Shown: piece after piece, positions 7,094-15,361 of the stretch
How the letters are laid out: every line of letters begins with the position of its first letter
How positions within the stretch are numbered: position 1 is the stretch's first letter
NCBI GenBank assembly: GCA_964498015.1
Contig: CAZCFT010000061.1
Location: 1 to 15,361, forward strand
From: CAWEZN01 sp964498015
GTDB lineage: Bacteria; Zixibacteria; MSB-5A5; GN15; PGXB01
Length of the DNA: 15,361 bases
Direction of reading: 5' to 3'
Translations under genes and position numbers: made by a program
Notes under the pieces: generated by a model
Database searches by the model: none
Told to the model about the DNA's origin: nothing
What the model saw: the letters and a program-made list of their open reading frames with translations, nothing else

Positions 7094-7379
7094 AATTTAC
7101 CAAATTCCTAAAATATGAGGCATAGATATCAATCTGATTATCGGGCGGAAGCCGGAAAATCTTCACCGATATGGATTTCAAAATGGAAAAAATTACAAAT
7201 ACTGCCGTTTCGGTTCCAAGGGCTCAGCAGAAAAAATTTTGTTTCGGGGTTAAGAATTAAAAACGGGAGTCGATAAAATTTAAAGAAACCGAATTTACCA
7301 TACAGGCAAATTCGAAGCCATTTTATAAATGACAGTTCAGAATAATAAGATTAAACCCTCCCAGTTGGGGAATAGATAT
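7094..7379. other. Rest of the divergent intergenic region
   Basis: This AT-rich stretch lies between the two divergent operons and should hold the promoter of the receptor operon. No convincing -35/-10 pair was found on the plus strand; TATAAA at 7324-7329 is the best -10 candidate and lacks a matching -35. No known riboswitch, tRNA or strong hairpin was recognised. An ATG at 7329 is in frame with the receptor but has no Shine-Dalgarno. Confidence 0.5.
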
Positions 7380-7384
7380 GGAGG
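7380..7384 (+). promoter_or_regulatory. Shine-Dalgarno that sets a TTG start
   Basis: GGAGG lies 7 bases before the TTG at 7392. The TTG opens directly onto a textbook signal peptide, which places the receptor start here rather than at ATG 7329. Confidence 0.75.
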
Positions 7385-7391
7385 ATCTGCC

Positions 7392-10049
7392 TTGAACACA
7401 GCCAAATCAATCCCGCTTTTGATTTCGGCCATACTTATAATGATGCCATTGATTCTATTGGCCGGAACAACCGGCAAGATTGCCGGCGCCGTGCAGAACA
7501 AGGTGACTGGAGAAGCGATTCCGGGCGCCACTATCAGGGTGGTGGGAACCGACATCGTGACTCAAACCGATTCTGACGGCGAGTATTTTATAATTAATCT
7601 TCCCGCCGGAGCTTATAGTCTGTCGGTATCGGTGATAGGTTATCAGAGCATTCAGAAAGAGGAAGTTAGAGTTCTTTTGGATTTGACTACGCCTGTCGAT
7701 TTCAGTATCGAACAGGTTGACATTCCTCTGGCGCGGCAGGTCAAAGTTTATGCCGAACGGCCTCCAATTCAAAAGGACCAAACGGCGTCGCGTTCCACCA
7801 TAACCTCCGACCGGTTGTCATTCATACCCAACGCCATCACTGTCCAAAAAGCCCTGGCGAATTTGGCCGGCACGGTTGTGGATCGTGACCGCAACCTGCA
7901 TGTGCGAGGCGGACGCTCTGAAGAGGTCACATATTTTTATGACGGCTTTTCCATACAGGATCCTTTTGTCGGCCGCGCCGGTATTCGCATCATGCCCGAT
8001 GCCCTTGAAGAAATAAATTTAACATCAGGCGGATTTCCGGCTGAATATGGCGAGGCCCTTTCCGGTATTGTCAATGCCGTGTCCAAAGAGGGAACGCATA
8101 ACTATCGCGGCAAAGTTAGTTTTTACGACGGTTATAGCTCCCCTTATGATGTGAACACCGGCAGTTTCAAGCCTTTTCAGCGTATTGCCAACAGCTCGGT
8201 AGGATACGACCTGTCAGGCCCTATTCCTCTATTAAGCGGTGAGCGGGCGACATTCTTTGTGGCCGGGGATTATATTCATAATAATGGCTATCTGCCTCAT
8301 AACGAGTCCAAAGAAATGACTCATTCAACAAAATTAAATCTACAGCCGTCGCCGAATTTAAACCTGACCGCCACAGGAAGTTACTATAGGTCGGACAATC
8401 AAGTTTACGTTCATAGAGATGTAAATGACCTGTCTTATGATTTCAATCTCAACGGATTAGGTCTGGCGAAAACCACGGCTTACCTCTATGGCCTGAAAGG
8501 CAATTATAATATCGATCCCAAGACCGTTTTCGCTTTTTCCTATAATCATTTCTATACCAGCGCCAAAAGCGCTCCAGAGAGCCTTTTTGATAAGTATTGG
8601 AAAGATTGGCCGGGCTATTCCGAAGATTCCAATGGCGTCTATAATGGTACCATTGATGTGAATAACTATAATTATGCTCTGGAATATTTCAACACCGGAT
8701 TTACCTATGGCGAGGATTTTCAACCGACCTATCGCAAAAGGACAACCCGATATGATGCGGCGACCATGAATCTGACAAGCCAATTCAATAAATACAATCA
8801 AGTACGGGTTGGCGGAGAATATCGAAATTACGGTCTTTCCTGGGATTCCAAGCAGTTCTATAATATCGAACCTTATGGCGAAAAATATGACCAGTCCCCA
8901 AATTATGGCATGGCATATATTCAGGACAAATTGGAATTAAAAGACCTGATTGTCAACGTCGGCCTCCGATGGGACTATTTGAGTTCCGAAGTCGATTACT
9001 GGCCTAATGTTCTTGACACCGTAAGTGTTCCCAGAACCCGTTCCGGGTCTCAGGCCCAAATATCGCCGAGGCTCGGTATTTCCCACCCGATTTCAGAGAA
9101 TTCGGTGATTCGATTCAACTATGGATATTTCTTCCAGGTCCCGAATTATACATATATGTATACCAACCTCCAGGCCAATCTAAACAGCGGATACCCCATC
9201 GTGGGTAATCCGGCTCTGAAGGCGGAAAAGACAATTGCTTATGAGCTGGGAGCAAATCATATGATCAACCAGGATTTGAGGCTTGATATTACCACATATT
9301 TCAAGGATGTGAAAAATATGGTCTCATCCAGAGAGGTTGGTCTGCATGGCGTCAGTCCGGTCACCCAATTTGTTAATGAGGACTACGGCTCGGTCAAGGG
9401 GATTGATTTGACTTTGGAGAGAATAGCTCGCGGTCCGCTTTCCGGATCCTTTGTTTACAGTTATATGATTGCCAAAGGAAATTCTTCATCAGCTTATGAA
9501 GGTTACTATAATTATATCACTAATCCCAATGACTCGGTGAAGCCTGTCAAAGAGTATCCTCTGTCGTTCGATCAGCGGCATAGCGCCACCCTTAATATCG
9601 ATTATCGCGTTTCGCGCGAGTGGCAGGGTCATTTCCTCGGTATGAATGTCCCGGGGGCGTGGGGAATCAATCTTGTCGGGCGGTATGGAAGCGGTCTCCC
9701 ATATACTGTCACGGACAATATGGGTAAGAGGGTGGGCGGTATCAATGAAGGGCGCTTGCCGGCGAGCTATTCGATTGACATGAGATTCAACAAAGACCTC
9801 TTTCTGTCCAAAGACAACCTCTTTTTCTCATTCTTTGTCGAAGTCGAAAACCTGTTTAACAGGCGAAACATTGTCAATGTTTATGCCAATACCGGCCGTC
9901 CCGATGACGACGGAAGACGTGCCGGTCCTGACGGCTCCGGACCTTATACGGCGGCAGATGTTAATAAATACTATAAATTACTGGCCAATGATCCCCAGAA
10001 CCTCTCTGAGCCTCGTACAGTTCGTATGGGACTCGAGTTTAATTTTTAG
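7392..10049 (+). CDS. TonB-dependent receptor with carboxypeptidase-regulatory-like domain
   Basis: An outer-membrane receptor of 885 residues from TTG 7392. The signal peptide covers about residues 1-25 (cleavage near LLAG-TTG). Residues about 28-110 form a CarboxypepD_reg-like beta-sandwich (GKIAGAV..., DGEYFIINLPAG, GY). The plug domain follows at about 120-235, with VRGGRSEEVTYFYDG and GGFPAEYGEALSGIVNAVSKEG-type motifs. A long aromatic-rich region to the C-terminal GLEFNF is the 22-strand barrel; the final Phe is typical of outer-membrane barrels. Such receptors import ligands with energy from TonB/ExbBD, none of which is encoded here. The substrate is unknown. It is the first gene of a three-gene operon, followed 12 bases later by a large exported protein. 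The arrangement recalls SusC-type receptors paired with a surface partner, although the partner here is not SusD-like. Confidence 0.9.
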   Translation: MNTAKSIPLLISAILIMMPLILLAGTTGKIAGAVQNKVTGEAIPGATIRVVGTDIVTQTDSDGEYFIINLPAGAYSLSVSVIGYQSIQKEEVRVLLDLTTPVDFSIEQVDIPLARQVKVYAERPPIQKDQTASRSTITSDRLSFIPNAITVQKALANLAGTVVDRDRNLHVRGGRSEEVTYFYDGFSIQDPFVGRAGIRIMPDALEEINLTSGGFPAEYGEALSGIVNAVSKEGTHNYRGKVSFYDGYSSPYDVNTGSFKPFQRIANSSVGYDLSGPIPLLSGERATFFVAGDYIHNNGYLPHNESKEMTHSTKLNLQPSPNLNLTATGSYYRSDNQVYVHRDVNDLSYDFNLNGLGLAKTTAYLYGLKGNYNIDPKTVFAFSYNHFYTSAKSAPESLFDKYWKDWPGYSEDSNGVYNGTIDVNNYNYALEYFNTGFTYGEDFQPTYRKRTTRYDAATMNLTSQFNKYNQVRVGGEYRNYGLSWDSKQFYNIEPYGEKYDQSPNYGMAYIQDKLELKDLIVNVGLRWDYLSSEVDYWPNVLDTVSVPRTRSGSQAQISPRLGISHPISENSVIRFNYGYFFQVPNYTYMYTNLQANLNSGYPIVGNPALKAEKTIAYELGANHMINQDLRLDITTYFKDVKNMVSSREVGLHGVSPVTQFVNEDYGSVKGIDLTLERIARGPLSGSFVYSYMIAKGNSSSAYEGYYNYITNPNDSVKPVKEYPLSFDQRHSATLNIDYRVSREWQGHFLGMNVPGAWGINLVGRYGSGLPYTVTDNMGKRVGGINEGRLPASYSIDMRFNKDLFLSKDNLFFSFFVEVENLFNRRNIVNVYANTGRPDDDGRRAGPDGSGPYTAADVNKYYKLLANDPQNLSEPRTVRMGLEFNF

Positions 10050-10061
10050 CGAGGTTTGCTT

Positions 10062-12722
10062 ATGATTAAGATACTAAAGATCATACAATTTGCGGCGGCG
10101 CTAATTCTTTTAATATTCTTCAGCGCAGGTCATTTGGCCGCCCGATCCGCGCAGAGCAAAGCGCCATCGCCGGAAGTCGTGAAACAGATTATCCACGACA
10201 AAGGAAATATTGTCACGACTGTCGATAACTGGGGGTATATAGGCGGGTATAGCTACTACAATTTGCCTTCGGGCGAGTGGCCAAAGAATTCCGGCCATAA
10301 CTATATCGGGGAGATGAAATTCTGGATGGGCGCCGTAAAGCCCAATGGCGATACGGTCGTGGCTGATTCCGACGAGGATTTCAAGCCGATACCGTCTTTT
10401 ATCTCCGGGAACAACAGCTATGATATAAGATTATCCACCGATACGACTTCATTTGATTATGATCCGTCTGATACGGCCGGTCTCGGACTCGGCAATCCGG
10501 CCAACGGCTGGCGGGTGTGGAACGCCGACAGCGCTGGATGGGTTTACAATAATGTTTATTCAACGGTTGATTCCAGTTTCCATGCTGGAGGCCCTACCTC
10601 GCTTCAACAGTCGTTCTATCGCTTTCAGGACGGAAACAGCCCAAAGAGTTTGGGCTTGGAGATGTCGCAGACCATATATCAGTGGAACTATTGCTATAAT
10701 GAAGATATTCTCTATGTCGTTTTGGAAATTACGAATGTTTCCGGCGTCGACTATCCGGAATTTGCCTTTGGAATCTATTGCGACTTTGATATTGGCGGTT
10801 TCGATGGCGCCGGGGAGAACGGCCGACTGGGAGATTTGGTTGCCCGCGACACCACGGAAAACCTGGCTTGGGATTATGATCAGGACGGTTACGACCCAGG
10901 GTGGGGTCCGCTGGTCAAGACCGGAATCATGGGTACGAAATATTTAGAGACGCCCGATGGCATCGGCATGACAGCCTTTCGCACCGGCCAGTGGGAATAT
11001 CTGCCTGAGGAAGATCCCGGGAAATTTCTGTTCTTAAATTCAACTCAGATTGACACCAGCCTGCCTCCTACCGACCAGTACTATCTTCAATGCACACGAG
11101 GAATCAACCTGACCGCCGGCAAAACCGTGCGGGTGGTTTATGCCATCGTCGCCGGACAGGATTTGAATGAATTTTATGCCAATGCCGCAACGGCACAGAC
11201 TCTCTACGATAATCATTTTGTCGGTCCCCAACCACCGGCCGAACCGTTTCTAAAAGCTCGCGTCGGAGACAAAAAAGTCTATCTAAGCTGGAACGATACA
11301 TCAGAGGTCGACATTGACCCTCTCACCGGCAAGCATGATTTTCGCGGTTATAAATTGTATCGCTCGTCCAACCAAGGATACACATGGGGATTTGCCGCCG
11401 ATGTTGTCAATTCCTGTCTGAAAAATGATTTTCAACCGGTAACGGCATTTCAAATAGAGAATTTTGGAGATCCGATTCAGCACACTTATGTCGACAGTAA
11501 CTTGACAAATGGTAAAGAGTATTGGTACTGCCTGGTGTCGTATGACGCCGGCGATACTAATGTTCCGATTGACCCGCTACAAAGCGGCTTTGGAACCCCT
11601 GGAAAAGACAGCCATACGGCAAAGGCGACTCCCAGAAGCGAACCGGCGGGATTTTATGACGCCTTTTCAACGATTGAGCATAAATATAGCGGAAACGGAA
11701 GTCCTTCCGAAGGTTCGGTTCATCCGATCGTATTCAATCAAACCTGGAATAAAGGCGTCGAATATAGAGTAGTCTTTTCTGAAACCGACGAACTGACCAG
11801 CTGGCAATTGATTAATTTCTCCACCGGCGACACCGTATTAAAGAACCAAACCATTCAGGATGGCGATGTCAAGCTGTATAGCATTGCTGATGGAATGCAG
11901 GTAGTAGTGCGCAACGGCGACAGGGCGCCGCACTCGTGGGGGCAGACCACGTTTGCTTCAGCAGGCGACACGACCCTGCATCTCGGGTATACTTACGGTC
12001 CGACCGGCGATGCCTTCGGCTTCCCGCTGGGAGGCGATAAGCACTTTCGCTCAACATACGAAATCCGATTTACGGCGCAAGGCTCTGAAGGATATTGGCT
12101 AACCGATGATGTTACCCCAATCCAATTGCCTTTCGAAGTTTGGAATGTCACTTTTGGGTATCAGGTACTTGCAGAGATTCTGGATCAGAATCAAAATCAG
12201 GTTTGGGAGCCGACCAAAAGAGATTATATCGGAATTGTGGACGTTCCTTATGATGGCAATTCGCATCCGGAGGCGTTTCCCAACGACCATGCGTGGTTTT
12301 TCCGCTTTGCTATTAGTGACACCAGTTTTGCCACGGGGGATATTTTCACGGTCGAGGGCGCGCCGGTCAATGGAGCGGATGATATTTTTGCCTTCAGAAC
12401 CGACGGGGTAAATATCACAGATGCCAAATCAAGTCTGGATAAGATCAGGGTTGTCCCTGATCCGTATATTGTTCACGCCTCCTGGGAGACCAACAAATTC
12501 GAGCGGAAACTGCAGTTCACTCATCTTCCCGAAATATGCACCATCAGGATATATACTTTGAGCGGCGACCTCATAACCACCCTCCAGCATTCAGACGGCT
12601 CAGGGACGGTGGACTGGAATATGCTTTCACGGGACGGCCTGGATATTTCTCCGGGGGTCTATTTTTACCATGTAGAATCTTCAGTCGGCAACCGCACGGG
12701 GCGGTTTGCGTTAATTAAATAG
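10062..12722 (+). CDS. Large exported protein with Fn3-like and FlgD-Ig/T9SS-like C-terminal domains
   Basis: An 886-residue protein. The ATG at 10062 was chosen because GAGG (10051-10054) is 7 bases ahead; a TTG 6 bases earlier is too close to that site. The signal peptide spans about residues 1-27. Residues about 50-390 form a region with DNWGYIGGY, PSGEWP and YIGEMKFWMGAV motifs and a strand-rich body; I know no defined function for it. Residues about 390-495 look like a fibronectin type III domain (KVYLSWN, GYKLYRS, YWYCLVSYD). The last 95 residues (VVPDPYIV, TIRIYTLSGDLI, GVYFYHVES, GRFALIK) form a FlgD-Ig-like domain of the kind used as a type IX secretion signal in FCB bacteria. Secretion to the surface is therefore likely (inference). 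It sits between the receptor and the PorV-like gene, whose Shine-Dalgarno overlaps its stop. Confidence 0.82.
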   Translation: MIKILKIIQFAAALILLIFFSAGHLAARSAQSKAPSPEVVKQIIHDKGNIVTTVDNWGYIGGYSYYNLPSGEWPKNSGHNYIGEMKFWMGAVKPNGDTVVADSDEDFKPIPSFISGNNSYDIRLSTDTTSFDYDPSDTAGLGLGNPANGWRVWNADSAGWVYNNVYSTVDSSFHAGGPTSLQQSFYRFQDGNSPKSLGLEMSQTIYQWNYCYNEDILYVVLEITNVSGVDYPEFAFGIYCDFDIGGFDGAGENGRLGDLVARDTTENLAWDYDQDGYDPGWGPLVKTGIMGTKYLETPDGIGMTAFRTGQWEYLPEEDPGKFLFLNSTQIDTSLPPTDQYYLQCTRGINLTAGKTVRVVYAIVAGQDLNEFYANAATAQTLYDNHFVGPQPPAEPFLKARVGDKKVYLSWNDTSEVDIDPLTGKHDFRGYKLYRSSNQGYTWGFAADVVNSCLKNDFQPVTAFQIENFGDPIQHTYVDSNLTNGKEYWYCLVSYDAGDTNVPIDPLQSGFGTPGKDSHTAKATPRSEPAGFYDAFSTIEHKYSGNGSPSEGSVHPIVFNQTWNKGVEYRVVFSETDELTSWQLINFSTGDTVLKNQTIQDGDVKLYSIADGMQVVVRNGDRAPHSWGQTTFASAGDTTLHLGYTYGPTGDAFGFPLGGDKHFRSTYEIRFTAQGSEGYWLTDDVTPIQLPFEVWNVTFGYQVLAEILDQNQNQVWEPTKRDYIGIVDVPYDGNSHPEAFPNDHAWFFRFAISDTSFATGDIFTVEGAPVNGADDIFAFRTDGVNITDAKSSLDKIRVVPDPYIVHASWETNKFERKLQFTHLPEICTIRIYTLSGDLITTLQHSDGSGTVDWNMLSRDGLDISPGVYFYHVESSVGNRTGRFALIK

Positions 12723-12733
12723 GAGAAGACGCC

Positions 12734-13738
12734 ATGATGAAAAAAATAATTTATACTATGGTCGCCTTGATACTTTGCGGCTCGGCTGTCGCCGGCGAAT
12801 TCTCTAAATCCGGAACCACCGGGGCCCAATTCCTGAAAATCGGCGTGGGCGCCCGATACCACGGCCTCGGTGAGGCCAGTGTCGCCACGGTCAATGACAT
12901 TTATTCCATGTACTGGAATCCATCCGGTTTGACTCAGATTCTCGGAAGCGAGTTGGGGTTTACTTATGTTAATTATCTCACCGATGTTAATTTAAACTAT
13001 GTGGCGTATGCCAGAAGGTTTGAAAATCTCGGCGTTTTTGGGATTTCGACTACCGTCCTGTCAATGAATGATCAGGAAATAACTACCGTAGATGAACCGG
13101 ATGGTACTGGTCTCAGCTACGGAGCCTCATCCTATGCGCTTCAGTTAAGTTTCGCCCGCGAGATGACCGCCAGATTTTCATTCGGAGCGAGCGTCAAATA
13201 TATCGGCGAGAAAATTTATCGGGAAAAAGCCAGCGGCTTTGCCTTTGATTTTGGCACCCTGCTTTACACCGGTTATCGCAATCTCAGAATTGGGATGAAT
13301 ATTTCCAACATGGGACCGGAAATGAAACTTGACGGTCCCGATCTTGACGTTGCCTATAATCCCGATCAGGCCAATCCCAATCAGGACCCATTCAACAGCC
13401 GCCTTAAAGTTGATCCTTATGATCTCCCTTTGACATTCAAGGTTGGCATGGCCTATGATTTGGAGTTTGGGGAAACCTCCCGGCTGACGCTGTCCGCAGA
13501 GGCCAAACATCCCAGCGACAATATTCAGCAGGGGGCGCTCGGCGCCGAATACAATCGGGATGACAGATATTTCCTTCGTGCCGGATACAAACTGAATTAT
13601 CAGGAGGAAGGGCTTGGTCTTGGCGGCGGATTAAGGATGCGGATGTCCAGAAGCGCTGACCTTGAACTCGATTATGCCTGGGTCGATTACGGCCGCTTTC
13701 AATCAGTGCATAGATTCTCCGCATCGCTGTTGTTCTAA
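12734..13738 (+). CDS. PorV/PorQ-family outer-membrane protein
   Basis: A 334-residue barrel protein. AGGAG (12721-12725), overlapping the previous stop, lies 8 bases before the ATG. A signal peptide ends near AVA-GEF (residue 21). The mature start shows the family hallmark: GTTGAQFLKIGVGARYHGLGEASVA followed by YWNPSGL, and the protein ends in SASLLF with a terminal Phe. Its length fits the family (about 300-350). In Bacteroidetes, PorV carries type IX cargo to the attachment complex and PorQ acts in the same pathway. In other FCB lineages such genes are numerous and often unassigned. Being directly downstream of a protein with a T9SS-like C-terminal domain, it is a good candidate shuttle or anchor for that protein (inference). 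It is the last gene before the terminator. Confidence 0.87.
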   Translation: MMKKIIYTMVALILCGSAVAGEFSKSGTTGAQFLKIGVGARYHGLGEASVATVNDIYSMYWNPSGLTQILGSELGFTYVNYLTDVNLNYVAYARRFENLGVFGISTTVLSMNDQEITTVDEPDGTGLSYGASSYALQLSFAREMTARFSFGASVKYIGEKIYREKASGFAFDFGTLLYTGYRNLRIGMNISNMGPEMKLDGPDLDVAYNPDQANPNQDPFNSRLKVDPYDLPLTFKVGMAYDLEFGETSRLTLSAEAKHPSDNIQQGALGAEYNRDDRYFLRAGYKLNYQEEGLGLGGGLRMRMSRSADLELDYAWVDYGRFQSVHRFSASLLF

Positions 13739-13761
13739 ATTTTGATTGATAATCGCTAAAG

Positions 13762-13789
13762 CCCCCGATTTGCATCGGGGGTTTTTTTT
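13762..13789 (+). terminator. Intrinsic terminator of the receptor operon
   Basis: CCCCCGAT (13762-13769) pairs perfectly with ATCGGGGG (13774-13781) around a TTGC loop. Eight Ts follow (13782-13789). It lies 23 bases after the PorV-like gene. The opposite strand has no comparable T-tract, so it should act mainly on plus-strand transcripts. Confidence 0.93.
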
Positions 13790-13836
13790 GGCCGACAGAA
13801 TTGAAATTATAAAGGCTCTTAATCAGCCCAAGTTCT

Positions 13837-14667
13837 TCAAAGCCCTAAGATGACCCCGCCCGAAATGCCAGTCTCGGAAACTCCGGCAACCTGACCATAT
13901 CTCATCGCGCCACTGAGGAGAAGATGCTTTCGAAGAGGAATCTGCGTCTGGAAAAGAAAGCCGGGTGAATCGTATAGTCCCCCCGAAATTCCAAAGTAGA
14001 TATTAAAAGCCTTCTTGTTGGCCAGGCCGAACCCCAGATCAAAATAACCGCCACCGGAAACCAAAGGTGTGTTCTCATTGAGGCTGGTTATGAAATAATA
14101 TTTCCGCGGATTGCCAAATCTAACGTGGAAAGACATATCGGATCCACGTCCATAACTGCCTTCTGATAAGTTTAGCGGGCGATATCCGCTAATATACCCA
14201 AAACCCATGCCAATCAGAGCCGTTTCCATACTGATATTGGGATTAAAATAGCGGAAACTTATCTGCTGAGACGGGGATTGATCTGTCTTATAGGTATTGG
14301 TATTTCCGTCATAACTGCGGATAGGGTAGCTATGAGATTTCGTTCTCCATTCTCCGACCCCGAATCCAATTGAAAGAGGAGAATTCTTGCGGGGCGGGAC
14401 TGCCAGACGAGCGTTCAGAGAATAATCATTATAAGTGTTCCCGACCGCCGCAACCGGGCCACTACAGTCTCTGAGCACTGAGGCATATTGCCCGGTACCG
14501 ATATGCCCGGAGATAGTGGCGCTGGTGGAGTCCGGATTATCCTGATAAATGCCAATCGGCAGGACCAGAATAAAACCGAAGCTGAGAGTATGCATCAGCC
14601 CGCTTAATAATGGCCTAATCGAGTCGATGCTTTTAAATTGGATTTTTCTAATTTGATTCAACCGCAT
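13837..14667 (-). CDS. Hypothetical, probably exported, barrel-like protein
   Basis: No family is recognised. The 276-residue product has a basic N-terminus followed by a hydrophobic stretch at about residues 25-41 (MHTLSFGFILVLPIGIYQ), which could be a signal peptide. Translation may instead start at that internal Met (residue 25, base 14595). The rest alternates polar and aromatic residues with many Gly, Asn, Ser and Tyr (for example SIGFGVGEW, FGYISGY, GYFDLGFGLA, IYFGISGGLY) and ends in GGVILGL. This suggests a small outer-membrane beta-barrel. No catalytic motif is seen. Neither candidate start has a clear Shine-Dalgarno. It stands alone, convergent with the receptor operon and divergent from the DinB-like gene. 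Confidence 0.65.
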   Translation of the reverse strand: MRLNQIRKIQFKSIDSIRPLLSGLMHTLSFGFILVLPIGIYQDNPDSTSATISGHIGTGQYASVLRDCSGPVAAVGNTYNDYSLNARLAVPPRKNSPLSIGFGVGEWRTKSHSYPIRSYDGNTNTYKTDQSPSQQISFRYFNPNISMETALIGMGFGYISGYRPLNLSEGSYGRGSDMSFHVRFGNPRKYYFITSLNENTPLVSGGGYFDLGFGLANKKAFNIYFGISGGLYDSPGFLFQTQIPLRKHLLLSGAMRYGQVAGVSETGISGGVILGL

Positions 14668-14693
14668 TTATGACCCATCCCGATTACAGAATA

Positions 14694-14721
14694 TATATAT
14701 AATATTTGTCCCATTTTGCAA
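14694..14721 (-). promoter_or_regulatory. Possible promoter of the barrel-like gene
   Basis: On the minus strand, TTGCAA (14716-14721) is followed after 16 bases by TATATA (14694-14699), in a very AT-rich run. On the plus strand, TATAAT (14731-14736) with TTGTCC (14706-14711) 19 bases earlier could serve the DinB-like gene. The AT-rich sequence makes chance matches likely. Confidence 0.3.
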
Positions 14722-14785
14722 CGGCTATATTATAATATTCCCACAAAACTAACATAAGCTGTCTCTGGCAAAAAGGAGAATAAAT

Positions 14786-15268
14786 ATGTCGCGCAAAGAT
14801 CATCTGCTTTATATGCTGAAATTCAATCAGCAGGTTATGAAGAAGCTTCTCGACGACATCACAGAAGAAGAGTCAATGGTGCGGGGCGAACATGGGCAAA
14901 ACCATATCCGATGGCTGGCCGGGCATATTTTTAGAAGTGATCTTCATGGCCTAATAATTTTGGGGATAGATGACGGCTCATATGAAAAATATGGCAAGCT
15001 GTTTGGTATGGGGTCGGTGATATCGGATGATCCCAAAGCATATCCATCGATGGCAGAAGTCCGGAAGATGCTCTACAAATCTCATGATCGGTTATTTGAA
15101 ACTATTTCCAAATCATCCGACGCCGATCTTGAGAAGCAAATCACCGACGGGGGAAACAAGCGACCGGCCTGGCAAGCATTAACTTTCTTGGCGATGCATG
15201 AGTTTTACCATGCCGGGCAGATAGTCTATATCCGTAAGCTTCTCGGCCGCGATCGGCCGTTTGCATGA
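14786..15268 (+). CDS. DinB-superfamily protein
   Basis: A 160-residue protein of normal family length. GGAG in AAAAAGGAG lies 7 bases before the ATG. It has no signal peptide, so it should be cytoplasmic. The three metal-binding histidines of the DinB/YfiT fold are in place: H47 in WLAGHI, and H138 and H142 in MHEFYHAGQI. The helical spacing fits a four-helix bundle. Members bind divalent metal and include thiol transferases (bacillithiol and mycothiol type), but most are uncharacterised and the substrate cannot be inferred. It is transcribed alone, divergently from the barrel-like gene. Its last codons contain a GC-rich palindrome (15244-15259). Confidence 0.85.
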   Translation: MSRKDHLLYMLKFNQQVMKKLLDDITEEESMVRGEHGQNHIRWLAGHIFRSDLHGLIILGIDDGSYEKYGKLFGMGSVISDDPKAYPSMAEVRKMLYKSHDRLFETISKSSDADLEKQITDGGNKRPAWQALTFLAMHEFYHAGQIVYIRKLLGRDRPFA

Positions 15269-15361
15269 AATGCCAAGAGCCTCGCTCATCCCCCTTATCC
15301 CAGGGACTTGTTGAAAAACCCTCTGATGGATATGAAGCATTTGATAATGGAGAGAAGTAAC
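15269..15361. other. Window end with no complete gene
   Basis: No gene can be supported in these 93 bases. An ATG at 15326 opens a frame that runs off the end after 12 codons without a clear Shine-Dalgarno. GGAGAG near the end could instead be the ribosome site of a gene starting just outside the window. Confidence 0.4.

Noticed and set aside
10453..10947. A 164-codon plus-strand frame inside the large exported protein.
   Set aside because: It is out of frame within a gene that has a clear signal peptide and domains, and its translation shows no family features.
15244..15259. CGGCCG-CGAT-CGGCCG palindrome near the DinB-like stop as a possible terminator.
   Set aside because: Only three Ts follow, and it lies within coding sequence. 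CGGCCG is self-complementary and common in coding DNA.
15299..15323. AGGG...TTGTTGAAAAA...CCCT near the window end as a possible mobile-element end.
   Set aside because: The inverted match is only four bases, with no transposase or target duplication in view.

Overview
The window reads as chromosomal DNA of an uncultured Gram-negative bacterium, most likely of the FCB superphylum outside classical Bacteroidetes (a Zixibacteria- or KSB1-like lineage). This placement is an inference. It rests on a PorV/PorQ-family outer-membrane protein, a large exported protein ending in a FlgD-Ig/T9SS-like C-terminal domain, a TonB-dependent receptor with an N-terminal carboxypeptidase-regulatory-like domain, and moderate GC. 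No rRNA, tRNA, CRISPR array or insertion sequence was seen.

Layout. (1) 106-1869 (+) is a secreted protein built from four tandem copies of a roughly 110-residue domain; it appears to start at CTG behind a good Shine-Dalgarno. (2) 1873-1943 holds two near-identical palindromic repeats in the convergent gap; the second supplies the stop codon of the neighbouring gene. (3) 1931-7037 (-) is a tightly packed five-gene signalling operon. Read in transcription order it encodes a periplasmic ABC_sub_bind-type binding protein, a membrane histidine kinase, two single-domain response regulators and a REC-GAF-histidine kinase hybrid. Most junctions overlap (two ATGA junctions and one 8-nt overlap). No DNA-binding output domain and no transporter subunit is present. 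(4) 7038-7391 is a divergent regulatory gap. (5) 7392-13738 (+) is a three-gene envelope operon: TonB-dependent receptor (TTG start), large exported protein with Fn3-like and FlgD-Ig/T9SS-like domains, and PorV/PorQ-family barrel, closed by a strong intrinsic terminator. (6) 13837-14667 (-) is an unassigned, probably exported, barrel-like protein. (7) 14786-15268 (+) is a DinB-superfamily protein. The last 93 bases hold no complete gene.

How the genes may work together. The binding protein probably captures a small ligand in the periplasm and informs the adjacent kinase, since no permease or ATPase accompanies it. Phosphate would then pass to stand-alone receivers and the soluble REC-GAF kinase, with the final output encoded elsewhere. 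The receptor, exported protein and PorV-like protein look like one outer-membrane uptake or surface-display module, with the PorV-like barrel a candidate partner in secreting or anchoring the large protein. The most unusual items are the tandem-repeat protein, the output-less signalling operon, the palindromic repeat that forms a gene end, and two genes whose starts are set by Shine-Dalgarno placement at non-ATG codons.
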